The position numbers were made by a program, and so were the translations under genes. A stretch of DNA of 28,698 nucleotides from DATKHF01 sp035510355 (GTDB lineage Bacteria; Patescibacteriota; Saccharimonadia; Saccharimonadales; UBA4665): NCBI GenBank assembly GCA_035510355.1, contig DATKHF010000023.1, positions 1 through 28,698 on the forward strand, in the 5' to 3' direction. The notes under the pieces were generated by a model. It was not told the origin of the DNA and ran no database searches. It saw nothing but the letters and a program-made list of their open reading frames with translations. Of this stretch, positions 1 to 5,992 are shown in pieces. Within the stretch, counting starts at the first letter, position 1. Every line of letters begins with the position of its first letter.

Positions 1-27
1 ATTATAGGTCTATTGCTGCTAAATTGC

Positions 28-33
28 TACAAT
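28..33 (+). promoter_or_regulatory. Candidate extended -10 promoter of glyA
   Basis: TACAAT preceded by TG one base upstream (TGC-TACAAT) forms an extended -10 element. It would start a transcript near position 40 with a leader of about 58 nt ending in the glyA ribosome binding site. No convincing -35 is visible. A second weak hexamer, GATAAT at 72-77, is an alternative. Otherwise bases 1-97 hold no gene that I can see. Confidence 0.3.
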
Positions 34-97
34 AAATTCATGATTTAGTTATGTTTCCCCATTTTATGTTTGATAATAAGTATGAGGAGAGACTCCT

Positions 98-1369
98 ATG
101 GTTGATAAAGAAATTGAGAAACTGATAATTGCCGAGACGAACCGCCAAAGCGAAGGGCTGGAAATGATTCCCAGTGAAAATCACACGTCAAGTGAAGTTC
201 TTAAAGCTCTCGGCTCAAGACTAACAGATAAATATTCTGAAGGATACCCAGGTAAACGATACTACGGTGGTTGTGAATTTGTTGATCAGGTTGAGAATTT
301 AGCCCGTGATCGAGCAAAAAAGTTATTTGGCGTAAGCCATGCTAATGTTCAGCCGTATTCTGGATCGCCAGCAAACCTAGCCGTTTACTTTGCCCTCGTA
401 GATCCCGGTGACACCATTATGGGTATGGCTCTTTATTATGGTGGCCACATGACGCATGGATTGAAAGTTAACTTTTCTGGTAAATGGTTTAACTCAGTAC
501 AGTATCAAACCGATCATAACGGATATTTGGATTATGACGCTATGGCTGGGTTAGTGAAGAAGAATAAGCCAAAACTAATTTTTGCTGGCGCTACGGCTTA
601 TCCACGTATTTTCGACTGGAAGCGTTTACGGGCCATAGCTGATCTTTGTGACGCTTATTTAATTGCGGATGTTTCTCATATTGCCGGCTTAATTGTAGCT
701 GGGGTCCACCCATCACCAGCTGGTATTGCAGACGTTATTACGACTACAACCCACAAAACTTTGCGCGGACCTCGAGGCGCCTTAATACTCTGTAATGGTA
801 ATCCTTCCAACCCCCTCAAGGCCGTTGAGCGCAGTCGCGAGAATTTACCAACCTTAATTGACCGAGCAATTATCCCGGGTTTACAGGGTGGTCCGCATAA
901 TCACCAAACAGCGGCTATTGCCGTAGCTCTACATGAAGCCGCTCAGCCAGCTTTTAAACAATATGGGCAACAGGTCGTAAAAAACGCGAAAGTACTTGCT
1001 AAATCACTAACTAACAGAGGGTATGCGCTTGTTACCGGTGGCACAGACAATCACTTATTGCTGATAGATCTAACTAATAAAGGAGTTTCGGGGGCAGACG
1101 GAGAAAAGGCCTTAGGCGCTGCTGGTATTACAGTTAATAAAAACACGGTCCCTTTTGATCCGCGCCCGCCATTTAGTCCAAGCGGCATTCGTCTTGGTAC
1201 GCCAGCTCTAACTACACGAGGTTTTAAAGAAGCTGAAATGGAACAGGTAGCCGAATGGATTGATGAAGCAATCGGCAATCGTAATGACGATAAAAAATTA
1301 GCAAGTATCAAAAAGGAAATCAGCAGCGTTGCAAAGCAGTTCCCGCTGCCAAGCAGTAAAAATGATTAA
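98..1369 (+). CDS. glyA: Serine hydroxymethyltransferase
   Basis: PLP enzyme that converts serine and tetrahydrofolate into glycine and 5,10-methylene-THF, feeding one-carbon units to nucleotide and methionine synthesis in the cytoplasm. The 423-residue length is normal for bacterial SHMT. The PLP lysine is K220 in the TTTTHKTLRGPRG motif; D191 and H194 lie in the preceding DVSHIAG block; the N-terminal IPSEN motif (usually IASEN) is at 24-28. Start chosen at ATG 98 because GAGGAGA lies 8 nt upstream. The last codons overlap the NUDIX gene by 8 nt, so the two are probably one transcript. The family is well conserved and the call is secure. Confidence 0.97.
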   Translation: MVDKEIEKLIIAETNRQSEGLEMIPSENHTSSEVLKALGSRLTDKYSEGYPGKRYYGGCEFVDQVENLARDRAKKLFGVSHANVQPYSGSPANLAVYFALVDPGDTIMGMALYYGGHMTHGLKVNFSGKWFNSVQYQTDHNGYLDYDAMAGLVKKNKPKLIFAGATAYPRIFDWKRLRAIADLCDAYLIADVSHIAGLIVAGVHPSPAGIADVITTTTHKTLRGPRGALILCNGNPSNPLKAVERSRENLPTLIDRAIIPGLQGGPHNHQTAAIAVALHEAAQPAFKQYGQQVVKNAKVLAKSLTNRGYALVTGGTDNHLLLIDLTNKGVSGADGEKALGAAGITVNKNTVPFDPRPPFSPSGIRLGTPALTTRGFKEAEMEQVAEWIDEAIGNRNDDKKLASIKKEISSVAKQFPLPSSKND

Positions 1370-1802
1370 CGGAAGATTCTCATTAATCCCAGCTGTTTAT
1401 TTAATCCTGATTCGTAATCATAAAATTCTTTTGCTGAGACGGTACCAAACAGGCTACATGGACGGAAAGTACAGCTTGCCGGCTGGCCACATAGAGGGTC
1501 ACGAACCTGCCATACAAGCAATTATCCGTGAAGCAAAAGAAGAAGTGGGCTTGGATCTGAAAGAAAAGGATATAGAACTAGTTCATACCATGCATCGACG
1601 CGCTGTTGAAGGCGATCATGAGCGGATAGATCTATTTTTTCAGGCCAGCAAATTTGGCGAACCAAAAAATGCTGAGCCTCATAAATGTGACGAATTACGC
1701 TGGGCTCCTGTCGACGATTTACCCAAAAATATGGTAGCTGAAGTTCGTCTTGCTATTGAAAATATCTCCAAAAACAAAAACTATTCAGATTTTAACTTTT
1801 AA
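1362..1802 (+). CDS. NUDIX hydrolase
   Basis: A 146-residue NUDIX-fold pyrophosphohydrolase. The complete Nudix box GX5EX7REUXEEXGU occupies residues 42-64 (G42, E48, R56-E57, E60-E61, G63-L64), so Mg-dependent catalysis is expected. The substrate cannot be read from the sequence: MutT-like oxidised nucleotides, ADP-ribose or other nucleoside diphosphate derivatives are all possible. I choose ATG 1362 rather than the in-frame TTG at 1329, because 1362 gives the usual NUDIX N-terminus (a beta strand reading AVYLILI) and an 8-nt overlap with glyA that suits coupled translation. The stop shares the palindrome TTAA with the convergent murB stop. Confidence 0.9.
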   Translation: MINGRFSLIPAVYLILIRNHKILLLRRYQTGYMDGKYSLPAGHIEGHEPAIQAIIREAKEEVGLDLKEKDIELVHTMHRRAVEGDHERIDLFFQASKFGEPKNAEPHKCDELRWAPVDDLPKNMVAEVRLAIENISKNKNYSDFNF

Positions 1803-2830
1803 GGTAGAAGTTCGGGTTCTTGCTCGAGCGTTACGTGAAATTTCTGCTCAACAGCATCAACGATCTTTTGTCTAAACTTGAGTAAGTCGCCCGTGTTCTT
1901 AGCGCTTTTATTTACAAAGACAAGTGTGTGTTTTGGCCACAGGGCCATACCAGTATCAGGATCTGAGTAGCCCTTAGTAAACCCAGCATGTTCAATTAGC
2001 CACATTGCAGATAATTTAACTGTGCCAGAATCTGACGGGTAATGCAAAATGTCCGGAAACTCGTTTTTTAATTTATCAAACGTTGACGTATCAACAAATG
2101 GATTCTTAAAGAACGAGCCATTATTGGCTACCTTGGTTGGATCCGGTAATTTATTACTTCTTATATCGACCACTGCTTTCCGTAAGGATAGGGGTGAGAA
2201 ATCAGTGATAGTATGCTCATCTAAATATTGCTGCAGCCCTCTATGGAATGGGGGCTGCAGTTGACTGTAGTGTAGTCTAAGCCACAGCGTACAAATAAAA
2301 AACTTTCCATGGTCAACATTTTTAAAACGACTCGTACGATAGCCAAATTTACAGTCAGCATTACTTAATTCTCTGAATTCATTCCTGGCTACATCGTATG
2401 CCAATACTTTTTTAAGTGTATCGGCAATTTGTTCGCCGTAGGCCTCAACATTCTGCACGGGTGTGGCGCCGGCGGTACCCGGAATGAGCGAAAGCGTTTC
2501 GATGCCACTTAGCCCTTGATCTACAGCCCACTCAACTACATTGTCCCAATTTTCGCCAGCACCTATTTTAACTATCGCTTCATCACTATTTTTCTCAATA
2601 ATTTCATGGCCGATGATCTTGCTAACAATTAGTAGACCGTTAAAGCCTTCATCACGCCACACAATATTGCTTCCACCCCCAACCATAATAACGGGTAATT
2701 CATGCTCCTTTGCCCAAGACAAAGCTTCTGCGAGTTCATCTTCACTATGCACATCAGTAACGTAGGCGGCCTTACCGCCGAGTCGCATTGTTGAATATAA
2801 CGCCAGAGGAACGTTTTGTAGAATCTGCAT
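1799..2830 (-). CDS. murB: UDP-N-acetylenolpyruvoylglucosamine reductase
   Basis: Flavoenzyme of the second committed step of peptidoglycan precursor synthesis: NADPH-dependent reduction of UDP-GlcNAc-enolpyruvate to UDP-MurNAc. The protein is 343 residues, matching the long type I (E. coli-like) class. The FAD-binding GGGSN is at 51-55, the YRTSRFK substrate loop at 164-170, the catalytic serine in GSFFKNP is S239, and the C-terminal LEQEPELLP carries the conserved glutamate (E338). ATG 2830 is preferred over the upstream TTG 2857 because a perfect TATAAT ends 6 nt before it, implying a leaderless message. Its 3' end overlaps the NUDIX gene by 4 nt. Residues around 190-200 are encoded by a strong inverted repeat. 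Confidence 0.95.
   Translation of the reverse strand: MQILQNVPLALYSTMRLGGKAAYVTDVHSEDELAEALSWAKEHELPVIMVGGGSNIVWRDEGFNGLLIVSKIIGHEIIEKNSDEAIVKIGAGENWDNVVEWAVDQGLSGIETLSLIPGTAGATPVQNVEAYGEQIADTLKKVLAYDVARNEFRELSNADCKFGYRTSRFKNVDHGKFFICTLWLRLHYSQLQPPFHRGLQQYLDEHTITDFSPLSLRKAVVDIRSNKLPDPTKVANNGSFFKNPFVDTSTFDKLKNEFPDILHYPSDSGTVKLSAMWLIEHAGFTKGYSDPDTGMALWPKHTLVFVNKSAKNTGDLLKFRQKIVDAVEQKFHVTLEQEPELLP
2231..2260. repeat. Perfect 9-bp inverted repeat inside murB
   Basis: Arms CTGCAGCCC (2231-2239) and GGGCTGCAG (2252-2260) are separated by 12 nt and can form a stable hairpin in the murB message. It falls in a region of MurB that is variable between homologues. No T-run follows, so it is not an obvious terminator. 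Confidence 0.6.
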
Positions 2831-2836
2831 GTGCTT

Positions 2837-2842
2837 ATTATA
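2837..2842 (-). promoter_or_regulatory. murB -10 element, leaderless arrangement
   Basis: A consensus TATAAT on the minus strand, then six bases (AAGCAC), then the murB ATG. Transcription initiating 7 nt after the hexamer would begin at the A of the start codon. There is no Shine-Dalgarno sequence and no good -35 at 17 nt. Confidence 0.65.
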
Positions 2843-2882
2843 CTCGAGTCGGTTCAACCTTGCGCCACTTGACGCGGCACGT

Positions 2883-2888
2883 TACTAT
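2883..2888 (+). promoter_or_regulatory. -10 element of the HTH/DUF3467-like gene
   Basis: TACTAT, then AAAAGC, then ATG 2895: the same 6-nt spacing as at murB, which is transcribed divergently from the same 64-bp intergenic space. A register shift (TATAAA at 2886-2891) is possible. No ribosome binding site is present. Confidence 0.5.
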
Positions 2889-2894
2889 AAAAGC

Positions 2895-3443
2895 ATGCAG
2901 AAACCTTTTCAGGAACTGGGTGGAGAGCTGAAGTCTATTCGCCAGAAACTACAGGAGAGTGTTGCCGAAGTTTCTGGGGCTGTAGAGATTGATATGGATG
3001 CTCTAGAGCGCATTGAAACAGGACAAGAACGTCCAAGTGAAGATGTGCTAATGCTGCTGATTAGCCATTTTGGTGTTCGAGATGATCGAGCCGTGGAGCT
3101 CTGGCAATTAGCAGGATATGATCAGCTTATGTCTGAAAAGGAAAACTCTAATGACCTACAAAATCGTACGGTCATGGTGATGATGGCTCTCGATACGCGT
3201 ATTTTATATAGTGACGGTACACACATAAATGCTAATAAAGCTGGAGTGGTATTAAATTTTCTGCAAAATTCCGATACGCCAAACCAACAAGTTCCTATTG
3301 CTCGAGTCGGAATGAGCTATGAGCAGGCCCAAGCTTTTTTAAATAGCCTTAGTCAAACTTTGACGCGTGCTGCGTCTGCTCGTCAGCCAAAACGTTTAAC
3401 AATGCCGAAATCTCCGAAAAACAATAAGTCTAAAGCAGACTGA
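2895..3443 (+). CDS. XRE-like HTH protein with DUF3467-like C-terminal domain
   Basis: A 182-residue cytoplasmic protein. Residues 5-75 look like a lambda-repressor/XRE helix-turn-helix (ELKSIRQKLQES, ALERIETGQERPSEDVL, then a leucine-rich helix). Residues about 95-160 contain ILYSDG, an aliphatic strand, then PIARVGMSYEQAQAFLNSL, which resembles the DUF3467 pattern (strand, ARV.MS, helix, AFL..L). The tail is basic (KSPKNNKSK). ATG 2895 is chosen over the upstream frame extension because of the -10 spacing. The domain combination suggests a DNA-binding regulator, but the target is unknown. Its TGA stop lies inside the extended -10 element of the downstream tRNA promoter. The DUF3467 likeness is my own pattern match. 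Confidence 0.75.
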   Translation: MQKPFQELGGELKSIRQKLQESVAEVSGAVEIDMDALERIETGQERPSEDVLMLLISHFGVRDDRAVELWQLAGYDQLMSEKENSNDLQNRTVMVMMALDTRILYSDGTHINANKAGVVLNFLQNSDTPNQQVPIARVGMSYEQAQAFLNSLSQTLTRAASARQPKRLTMPKSPKNNKSKAD

Positions 3444-3449
3444 TATAAT
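3441..3449 (+). promoter_or_regulatory. Extended -10 promoter for tRNA-Arg(CCG)
   Basis: TGA-TATAAT, an ideal extended -10 (TGnTATAAT), whose first three bases are the stop codon of the preceding gene. A start near 3456 gives a 5' leader of about 44 nt before the tRNA. Confidence 0.6.
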
Positions 3450-3499
3450 AAACGTGCTTTCAGTAATTCGTTAGTCAGGTACATCAGCGAGTATTAAAT

Positions 3500-3576
3500 A
3501 TCCCGTTAGCTCAGCTGGATAGAGCGTTGGTTTCCGATACCAAAGGCTGAGGGTTCGAATCCCTTACGAGACGCCA
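3500..3576 (+). tRNA. tRNA-Arg (anticodon CCG)
   Basis: A cloverleaf can be built: D arm GCTC/GAGC with a GG-containing loop, anticodon stem TTGGT/ACCAA around loop TTCCGAT (anticodon CCG), T arm GAGGG-TTCGAAT-CCCTT, and encoded CCA at 3574-3576. The acceptor stem pairs ATCCCGT with ACGAGAC, leaving A-C mismatches at positions 1:72 and 4:69, whereas all other stems are intact. Reads CGG codons. Either a functional but unusual or edited tRNA, or one starting to decay. Confidence 0.88.
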
Positions 3577-3587
3577 GTGCCTCATAT

Positions 3588-3597
3588 CTGTTATAAT
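3588..3597 (+). promoter_or_regulatory. Extended -10 promoter for tRNA-Arg(TCG)
   Basis: TGT-TATAAT (TG at 3589-3590, hexamer 3592-3597) lies just upstream of the second tRNA, so that gene may be transcribed on its own, with the mature 5' end about 10 nt after the hexamer. Confidence 0.55.
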
Positions 3598-3606
3598 GCG
3601 TGCCAT

Positions 3607-3683
3607 GCGCCCGTAGCTCAGTGGATTAGAGTACTTGGCTTCGAACCAAGGGGTCGCAGGTTCAAATCCTGCCGGGCGTACCA
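3607..3683 (+). tRNA. tRNA-Arg (anticodon TCG)
   Basis: Full cloverleaf: acceptor GCGCCCG/CGGGCGT (one G-T pair at 1:72), D stem GCTC/GAGT, anticodon stem CTTGG/CCAAG with loop CTTCGAA (anticodon TCG, reading CGA), T arm GCAGG-TTCAAAT-CCTGC, discriminator A and encoded CCA. Second of two tandem arginine tRNAs, 30 bp apart. Confidence 0.95.
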
Positions 3684-3690
3684 ATGATGC

Positions 3691-3720
3691 TTGACACAAT
3701 GGTATAACCTTTGTTATACT
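3691..3720 (+). promoter_or_regulatory. Toxin-antitoxin promoter with overlapping palindromic operator
   Basis: TTGACA (3691-3696), 18-bp spacer, TATACT (3715-3720), then exactly 6 nt to ATG 3727. This is the best -35/-10 pair in the window and begins only 7 nt after the tRNA CCA. A perfect inverted repeat, GTATAAC (3702-3708) and GTTATAC (3713-3719) around CTTT, covers the spacer and -10. It is a natural operator for autorepression by the antitoxin or toxin-antitoxin complex. Confidence 0.75.
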
Positions 3721-3726
3721 TTACAT

Positions 3727-3966
3727 ATGAAAACAGCCATATCAATTCCTGATACAGTGTATAAATCCGCCGAGCAATTGGCACAACGGCTCGGGGAGTC
3801 TCGGAGTGAGTTATACACAAAAGCAATTAAAAGCTACGTTGAAAAACATCAAGATGTAAAAGTCACAGAAAAGCTTGACGAAGTATATAGCACTGAGGCT
3901 TCGCAGCTCGACCCAGTTTTAGCAAATCTGCAAACCCGGTCTTGGCTTAAAAATAACCCATGGTAA
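3727..3966 (+). CDS. MazE-like (ribbon-helix-helix) antitoxin
   Basis: A 79-residue protein starting MKTAISIPDTVYKSAEQLAQ and continuing with SRSELYTKAIKSYVEKH. This strand followed by two helices is the ribbon-helix-helix pattern of MazE-type antitoxins of the Gram-positive style (compare MazE of B. subtilis and M. tuberculosis). The acidic, tryptophan-containing C-terminal part (STEASQLDPVLANLQ) would wrap the toxin. Start at ATG 3727 follows from the promoter spacing; the message should be leaderless. The final 7 nt overlap the toxin gene. Expected to neutralise the toxin and repress the operon through the palindrome overlapping its promoter. Confidence 0.85.
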   Translation: MKTAISIPDTVYKSAEQLAQRLGESRSELYTKAIKSYVEKHQDVKVTEKLDEVYSTEASQLDPVLANLQTRSWLKNNPW

Positions 3967-4301
3967 GCCGTGGCCAAATATGGTGGGCAGAATTACCAAA
4001 CCCCGCTGGCTCCGAGCCTGGATTCACTCGGCCTGTGTTGGTAATACAGGCAGATAGTTTCAATCATAGCCGCATAGGCACTGTGGTTGTCGTAGCAATA
4101 ACTTCGAACCTTCGTCTCGCTAAAGCGCCAGGAAACGTTAGCTTATCTAAAAGCAAATCTGGCCTATCTAAAGATTCGGTAGCCAATGTTTCCCAAATCA
4201 GTACTCTTGATAAAGAAGCTTTGACTGAAGTAATTGGCACCGTGGGTAAACTCACTATGCAACAGGTTGATGAGGGAATTAAGCTGCTACTGAGCGTTTA
4301 G
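3960..4301 (+). CDS. mazF: MazF/PemK-family endoribonuclease toxin
   Basis: A 113-residue protein with the MazF fold: N-terminal VSRGQIWWAEL, then FTRPVLVIQ with the catalytic-type arginine (R24) and AITSN with T48. The family cleaves single-stranded RNA at short motifs. The C-terminal GTVGKLTMQQVDEGIKLLL matches the family's last helices. Translation is likely coupled to the antitoxin through the 7-nt overlap. Cleavage specificity cannot be predicted. The module sits directly behind tRNA-Arg genes, a common landing place for mobile DNA, but I see no integrase or att repeat. Confidence 0.92.
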   Translation: MVSRGQIWWAELPNPAGSEPGFTRPVLVIQADSFNHSRIGTVVVVAITSNLRLAKAPGNVSLSKSKSGLSKDSVANVSQISTLDKEALTEVIGTVGKLTMQQVDEGIKLLLSV

Positions 4302-4340
4302 GTATGTTCGGACTTCGTTCACCAGGGTGTACCATTTTAT

Positions 4341-5225
4341 TTAGGCGGCGTCAGTTTGTCGGTAGACATGTTTAGTGCTGTTTAAAATTATACGTCCTTG
4401 CTCTACAGCACGCTGAACTGGCGGTAACTTATGAATTCTTGCATATTCAATATTACCTAATATCCAGGCGTCGTAGCCTTCTGGGGTACTCAGTTGTCGG
4501 TTGCCATATGCTGTTGCCGGCGTCACCAAACCTGGTACATACAAACGACCAATCCAAGCATACATTTTCCGATAATCTTTATCTGCACCGATTTTTTCTG
4601 CTACTCGCTCAAGCGCTTGTGCGAACATGTCGTTTGAATTATCATCTCCGGGTTTAATTGCTATCTCTTTTTCTAGAACAGGTCGTGCGCTTCCGACAAC
4701 GCTCATTGGTAAGCGATTAGGGATACGATCTGCTCCAACGCCCATGACGTTATATATGACTTGTGGTAGTTCATCCACACTTAGAGCACGCATTATTGGA
4801 TGAGTCACTCGCCATGCTGATCTTTGCTTGGTGGTAAGCTTAATAAATCCATGCTCAATAAGTTCACTAAGTAATTGATCAAATTCAATGCCAGCTTCCG
4901 TGAGATCGTGCATGGTCTTAAATTTGAGAAAAGTTCCTACTTTAACTCCCTTGGGGCTCCACGATTCGACGCGTTCTTGTGCATGTAATGAATCTATCCC
5001 GTCCCATAAGTTTGGTGCCGGCAGAACCAGCCCTTCCTCAAGAGGATTAAGTGATCCATCAATCAGCGAAACATATTTCGTAAGTGTTGGTTCAGTAGTT
5101 GCGGGATAGACCGGCAGCCCCTCTGTAAAAGGAGCATATTCTTGGGAAGGCGGGTGAGCTATAGCCATTGTAATAAACCCAGCAGCGTCTTTAATAGAAG
5201 CCGTCCAGAGACAATATAATAACAC
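4341..5225 (-). CDS. Bacterial sugar-transferase homologue (PF02397-like) without membrane segment
   Basis: A 294-residue protein matching the C-terminal catalytic part of undecaprenyl-phosphate sugar-1-phosphate transferases (WcaJ/PglC type). Visible blocks are QERV at 83-86, FLKFKTM at 99-105, LSVDELPQ at 149-155 with the catalytic Asp-Glu pair (D151, E152), MSVVGSARP at 174-182, then PGLVTPATAYGNR and a final helix with ILNSTK. The usual N-terminal re-entrant membrane helix is missing; residues 1-80 are hydrophilic. It may be anchored by a partner, or have a changed role. Start is uncertain: GTG 5225 (used here) or ATG 5168, neither with a ribosome binding site. Confidence 0.65.
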   Translation of the reverse strand: MLLYCLWTASIKDAAGFITMAIAHPPSQEYAPFTEGLPVYPATTEPTLTKYVSLIDGSLNPLEEGLVLPAPNLWDGIDSLHAQERVESWSPKGVKVGTFLKFKTMHDLTEAGIEFDQLLSELIEHGFIKLTTKQRSAWRVTHPIMRALSVDELPQVIYNVMGVGADRIPNRLPMSVVGSARPVLEKEIAIKPGDDNSNDMFAQALERVAEKIGADKDYRKMYAWIGRLYVPGLVTPATAYGNRQLSTPEGYDAWILGNIEYARIHKLPPVQRAVEQGRIILNSTKHVYRQTDAA

Positions 5226-5230
5226 AAAAT

Positions 5231-5251
5231 TTATAATTATACAAATTATAA
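5231..5251. promoter_or_regulatory. AT-rich palindrome over sugar-transferase promoter
   Basis: Perfect 8-bp arms TTATAATT (5231-5238) and AATTATAA (5244-5251) flank ATACA. Two minus-strand TATAAT hexamers (5250-5245 and 5241-5236) are embedded in it. It may be an operator, or simply the consequence of stacked promoters. The element lies in the 102-bp intergenic region shared with the divergent membrane-protein gene. Confidence 0.4.
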
Positions 5252-5291
5252 TACACAGTCTTCTATTATTAAGTCTTTATCTTGGCCTGCA

Positions 5292-5321
5292 ATGACGTAT
5301 CAGATTGTGATATAGTATTAT
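5292..5321 (+). promoter_or_regulatory. Promoter of the 147-aa membrane protein, leaderless arrangement
   Basis: ATGACG (5292-5297), 18 nt, TATTAT (5316-5321), then TACACG and ATG 5328. The -10 to ATG distance of 6 nt is the same as at several other gene starts in this window. No Shine-Dalgarno sequence. Confidence 0.55.
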
Positions 5322-5327
5322 TACACG

Positions 5328-5771
5328 ATGCAAAAATACAGAGAATCAAAAGAAAATGACATTATCCTGCGCGTCCCACCCTGGGCGACGCGGATATACC
5401 TTATGCTTGCAGTGGTCCTATTACCATGGACGGTATATATTGGCCTAACATTGCCACAGCACCATCTTTCCGCCCACTGGAATATTAGTTGGGCGGGTCT
5501 TGATATTGGTATGATCGTGGCTCTAGCGGCTACCGGGTTGTTTGCCTATATACGTTCAATCTGGATTGTTATTGCGGCCGCTACGACAGGTAGCTTACTG
5601 CTTGTTGATGCTTGGTTTGATGTTATGAGTGAACGTACTAGTACTGATTTTCACCAAGCACTTATATTGGCGTTTATGTTTGAGCTTCCATTAGCTATGC
5701 TTAGCTATTATTTGGCAAGCCATGCGCTCCGACACAATACTCAGCCTAAAAAACGACGAAAACAACGTTGA
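5328..5771 (+). CDS. Four-helix integral membrane protein, function unknown
   Basis: A 147-residue protein with four hydrophobic stretches (about 23-43, 57-77, 80-95, 113-133) and a basic C-terminus (KKRRKQR). The phrases PWTVYIGLTLP, WAGLDIGMIVALAATG and LLVDAWFDV are typical of a family of small uncharacterised membrane proteins also common in Actinobacteria; I know no assigned function. The basic tail suggests a cytoplasmic C-terminus by the positive-inside rule. It is followed by the tRNA-His promoter rather than by another gene of the same unit. Confidence 0.85.
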   Translation: MQKYRESKENDIILRVPPWATRIYLMLAVVLLPWTVYIGLTLPQHHLSAHWNISWAGLDIGMIVALAATGLFAYIRSIWIVIAAATTGSLLLVDAWFDVMSERTSTDFHQALILAFMFELPLAMLSYYLASHALRHNTQPKKRRKQR

Positions 5772-5772
5772 G

Positions 5773-5801
5773 TTGTGCCACGCACCTTTTTAAGCTATAA
5801 T
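5773..5801 (+). promoter_or_regulatory. Promoter upstream of tRNA-His
   Basis: TTGTGC (5773-5778), 17-bp spacer, consensus TATAAT (5796-5801). Predicted start near 5808, about 80 nt before the tRNA; the P-type ATPase gene could be co-transcribed because it starts only 25 nt after the tRNA. Confidence 0.6.
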
Positions 5802-5890
5802 CACCTCTGTTCTTTGTAGCCCAAAGCTCAAACGAAATTCTCACTGTTTAGGATTTTGCGAAGAGTGCAACACTAGGTTGGTGCTGATAA

Positions 5891-5967
5891 GGCGGACGTA
5901 GCTCAGCAGGTAGAGCGTCGGGTTGTGGTCCCGAATGTCGTGGGTTCGAGCCCCATCGTTCGCCCCA
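5891..5967 (+). tRNA. tRNA-His (anticodon GTG)
   Basis: Acceptor GCGGACG/CGTTCGC (one G-T pair), D stem GCTC/GAGC, anticodon stem TCGGG/CCCGA with loop TTGTGGT (anticodon GTG), T arm GTGGG-TTCGAGC-CCCAT, encoded CCA. The base before the acceptor stem is G (5891) and the discriminator is C, giving the G-1:C73 pair that histidyl-tRNA synthetase requires, so I include G-1 in the span. Confidence 0.96.
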
Positions 5968-5992
5968 TAATTAATTGAAGCCAAAGGTATAT

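Noticed and set aside
3511..3699. Minus-strand 62-codon frame over the two tRNA-Arg genes
   Set aside because: It reads the antisense of tRNAs (VRPAGFEPATPWF type phrase) and has no start signals.
4302..4340. Terminator after mazF (GGTA...TACC followed by a T-rich stretch)
   Set aside because: The stem depends on four G-T pairs out of nine and the T-run is interrupted, so support is too weak.
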